Positions 62,474 through 64,000 of a stretch of DNA of 64,000 nt are shown piece by piece. Every line of letters begins with the position of its first letter. Positions within the stretch are counted from its first letter, which is position 1. A program made the translations under genes and the position numbers. The DNA is from CAIYZT01 sp947461435 (GTDB lineage Bacteria; Pseudomonadota; Alphaproteobacteria; Rhodobacterales; Rhodobacteraceae): positions 2,728,001-2,792,000 of the forward strand of contig OZ260083.1 in the NCBI GenBank assembly GCA_965284435.1, given 5' to 3'. The notes beneath the pieces were generated by a model that was given only the letters and a program-made list of their open reading frames with translations, did not search any database and was not told where the DNA came from.

Positions 62474-64000
62474 TCACGCCTGCGGGTAAAGCCGCGTTCC
62501 CTGTTCGATCATCCGGTTCAACAGCGCGCAGGGCACCAGCCGCCCCGCGCCGCCAAGGCGCACCAGATCTGCCCGCAGCAAGATCAGACCCCGCTGATCG
62601 GCCTGATACAAGGGGCCCCCCGCCCAACGGGCCACCAGCCCGCAGGCCAAAGCCGCCGCGTCCACCTCTTGCGCTGTGCCCGCGGCCCCCTCGTCCAGTC
62701 GGCGCATCGCCTCATTGGCAAGCGCGGCCATCGCCAGATGGCCAAGATCGTCCACGGCCGCGCCTTTGGGCTTTTGCCGCGCCGTGGCCCCCGGCCCCAA
62801 GCCGACAAGTCCCAGACCAGCGGCAATATCCGCAGGTGCATGGCCCAATTCCGCCAACCGGGCGACGGCCGCCTGCCGCGCCTGCGCCAGATGCGGCGCG
62901 ATGAATCCGCCGCGTCCGGTAATCTGCAAGCGCCAGCCCAGCTGCCGCGCAAGATCCATGGCTTCAGCCACACCAACCTGTCCCTCGCCCAGCGCCAATT
63001 CGGCATGGCCGCCGAAAACCCCGCCCGGCCAAAGCCGCAGACCCTGCCCCCAATCGCCCAAAGCGAGCAGCGGAACCATGCCTTGCCGCGCACCCGCCGC
63101 GGCGGCCAGGATCACATCACAGCCCTCCAGCGCCTCTTCGGCGGCGGTCTGCAATCGGGACCAATCGGCATCGCGCGCCTCCGTCGTCATCTCGTTCTGC
63201 GCCACCCGCGCCTCTTGCAACGCCGCAACCTGCCCCAAGAAAGTCGTCATCGCCAAGCGATCTGGATCCACCACCACAACGGTCATTCCGCGCGACAAGG
63301 CGGCCAAGACCACCTCTGCCTGCGCGGCCCCTGGGCGCCAGATCCCGATGCGCCGCACCGGGGGGGTGGGCGCTGCGCTGACCTGCTGGGCCATGGCCCG
63401 CAAGGCCGCGCGGGCGGCGCGTTCTGACGCGGTGGCATGGCGCACAGCCCGGGTCTGCGGCGCTTGGCCCAAATCTTGCAAACTCACGGCCTCCAGCGCC
63501 AACCCCCGCGCGAAGGGCAACAACAGCGCCCCTTCGACGCATTTGACCACGGCGCGCGACACATCCAGCGGATCATCGGTCACGCGGTCCTGAAAGGCGC
63601 GCACTTCGGTCAGATACCGCTTGGCATCGCGCAGGCCCGCCACTTCGTCCCGCGTGCGGCGGGGCGCCATGCCAAGGCGCAGCGCCTCGGCCGCGGCGTC
63701 TTGACCCGCGCCCTCGCCCACCCGGTCCAGCGCGCCCAAGGCCAAAAGATCCTGCGCCGTCTCGGCCTGCGCGCCCAGCATCATCCGAATCGTCTGCGCC
63801 GCGCCAATCAGGCGCGGCAGACGCTGCGTTGTGCCTGCGGCGGGCATCAGGCCAAATCGGGCTTCGGGCAGGCTGATCTGCACATCCGACGCCGCAAATC
63901 GGTAATGCGCGGCCAGCGCAAGCGCCCAGATCGCCCCGCCAATCACGCCTTCCAGACAGGCCACAACCGGCTTGGGGCAGGATTCGATGGCCCAGGCCAA
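62474..64000 (-). CDS. FadB/FadJ-like protein with altered catalytic positions (5' part outside the window)
   Basis: The 508 visible residues begin inside a crotonase domain (PKPVVACLEGVIGGAIW, LPEARFGLMPAAGTTQRLPR), continue through a region where a 3-hydroxyacyl-CoA dehydrogenase domain is expected (RRIGIWRPGAAQAEVV then VVVVDPD), and end in the helical C-terminal domain. Compared with E. coli FadB, the first catalytic Glu (in GGGCE) is Ala here, while the second (PExxFG) is kept. The NAD loop GxGxMG is not present, nor is the HFFNP motif. Beta-oxidation activity is therefore uncertain. The true start lies beyond 64000. Confidence 0.82.
   Translation of the reverse strand: MAWAIESCPKPVVACLEGVIGGAIWALALAAHYRFAASDVQISLPEARFGLMPAAGTTQRLPRLIGAAQTIRMMLGAQAETAQDLLALGALDRVGEGAGQDAAAEALRLGMAPRRTRDEVAGLRDAKRYLTEVRAFQDRVTDDPLDVSRAVVKCVEGALLLPFARGLALEAVSLQDLGQAPQTRAVRHATASERAARAALRAMAQQVSAAPTPPVRRIGIWRPGAAQAEVVLAALSRGMTVVVVDPDRLAMTTFLGQVAALQEARVAQNEMTTEARDADWSRLQTAAEEALEGCDVILAAAAGARQGMVPLLALGDWGQGLRLWPGGVFGGHAELALGEGQVGVAEAMDLARQLGWRLQITGRGGFIAPHLAQARQAAVARLAELGHAPADIAAGLGLVGLGPGATARQKPKGAAVDDLGHLAMAALANEAMRRLDEGAAGTAQEVDAAALACGLVARWAGGPLYQADQRGLILLRADLVRLGGAGRLVPCALLNRMIEQGTRLYPQA

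Overview
The window is GC-rich, densely coded DNA from an alphaproteobacterium, most likely of the Rhodobacteraceae (roseobacter-type). The evidence is the gene content: GapR (DUF2312), a TIGR03643 protein, an AttEFGH-like export cluster, many periplasmic-binding-protein ABC transporters for plant-type carbon and nitrogen sources, and short overlapping (ATGA/TGATG) gene junctions. No phage, insertion sequence, CRISPR array or rRNA was found. One tRNA-Thr(UGU) lies at 58990-59065.

Layout. (1) 1-3065: end of an L-arabinonate-type pathway (IlvD/Edd dehydratase, cut by the window edge, and an AraD1/GguC-family protein) divergent from a LysR regulator. (2) 3077-14451: xylulokinase, a LacI-type regulator and a lactose/galactoside operon in the order binding protein, two permeases, GH2 beta-galactosidase, ATPase. 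This is the published order of lacEFGZK in Agrobacterium, here with a GH42 beta-galactosidase added. (3) 14540-15208: a secreted protein of unknown function. (4) 15205-23351: a purine-type BMP-family ABC importer joined by overlapping genes to an ATZ/TRZ-type amidohydrolase, a glutathione S-transferase homologue, a catalytic Rieske-oxygenase subunit without Rieske ligands, and a separate Rieske protein. (5) 23486-32339: a polyol/sugar-type ABC transporter with two ATPases and a 62-residue membrane protein, a DhaK-DhaL fusion kinase and a divergent LacI regulator with two palindromic operators 30 bp apart. A tandem 18-bp repeat and a degenerate acylphosphatase-like gene follow the kinase. (6) 32425-39667: a DUF6270-type protein and a decayed giant RTX gene with three inactivating lesions. 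(7) 39951-47206: a photolyase-like protein with apparently reversed domain order, a renalase-like flavoprotein, small proteins, a PNPOx-fold protein and an AttEFGH-like exporter. (8) 48196-58401: a roughly 10-kb GntR-controlled operon for import and hydrolysis of peptides or amides (amidase, Dpp-type transporter, two M20 hydrolases). (9) 58990-64000: the tRNA, an FbpB-like iron permease, a sulfotransferase-like protein, GapR, a small membrane protein and part of a FadB/FadJ-like protein with altered catalytic positions.

The most interesting system is region 4. A Rieske-less oxygenase, a separate Rieske protein and a GST homologue together recall the GST-dependent NdmC/NdmD/NdmE N7-demethylase of caffeine-degrading Pseudomonas putida. 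Here they sit in one overlapping gene string with a purine-type importer and a deaminase-type amidohydrolase. I infer a route for N-methylated purines, possibly 7-methylguanine from RNA turnover; this is a hypothesis, not a demonstrated function. All family assignments were made by reading translated motifs; no database search was run.
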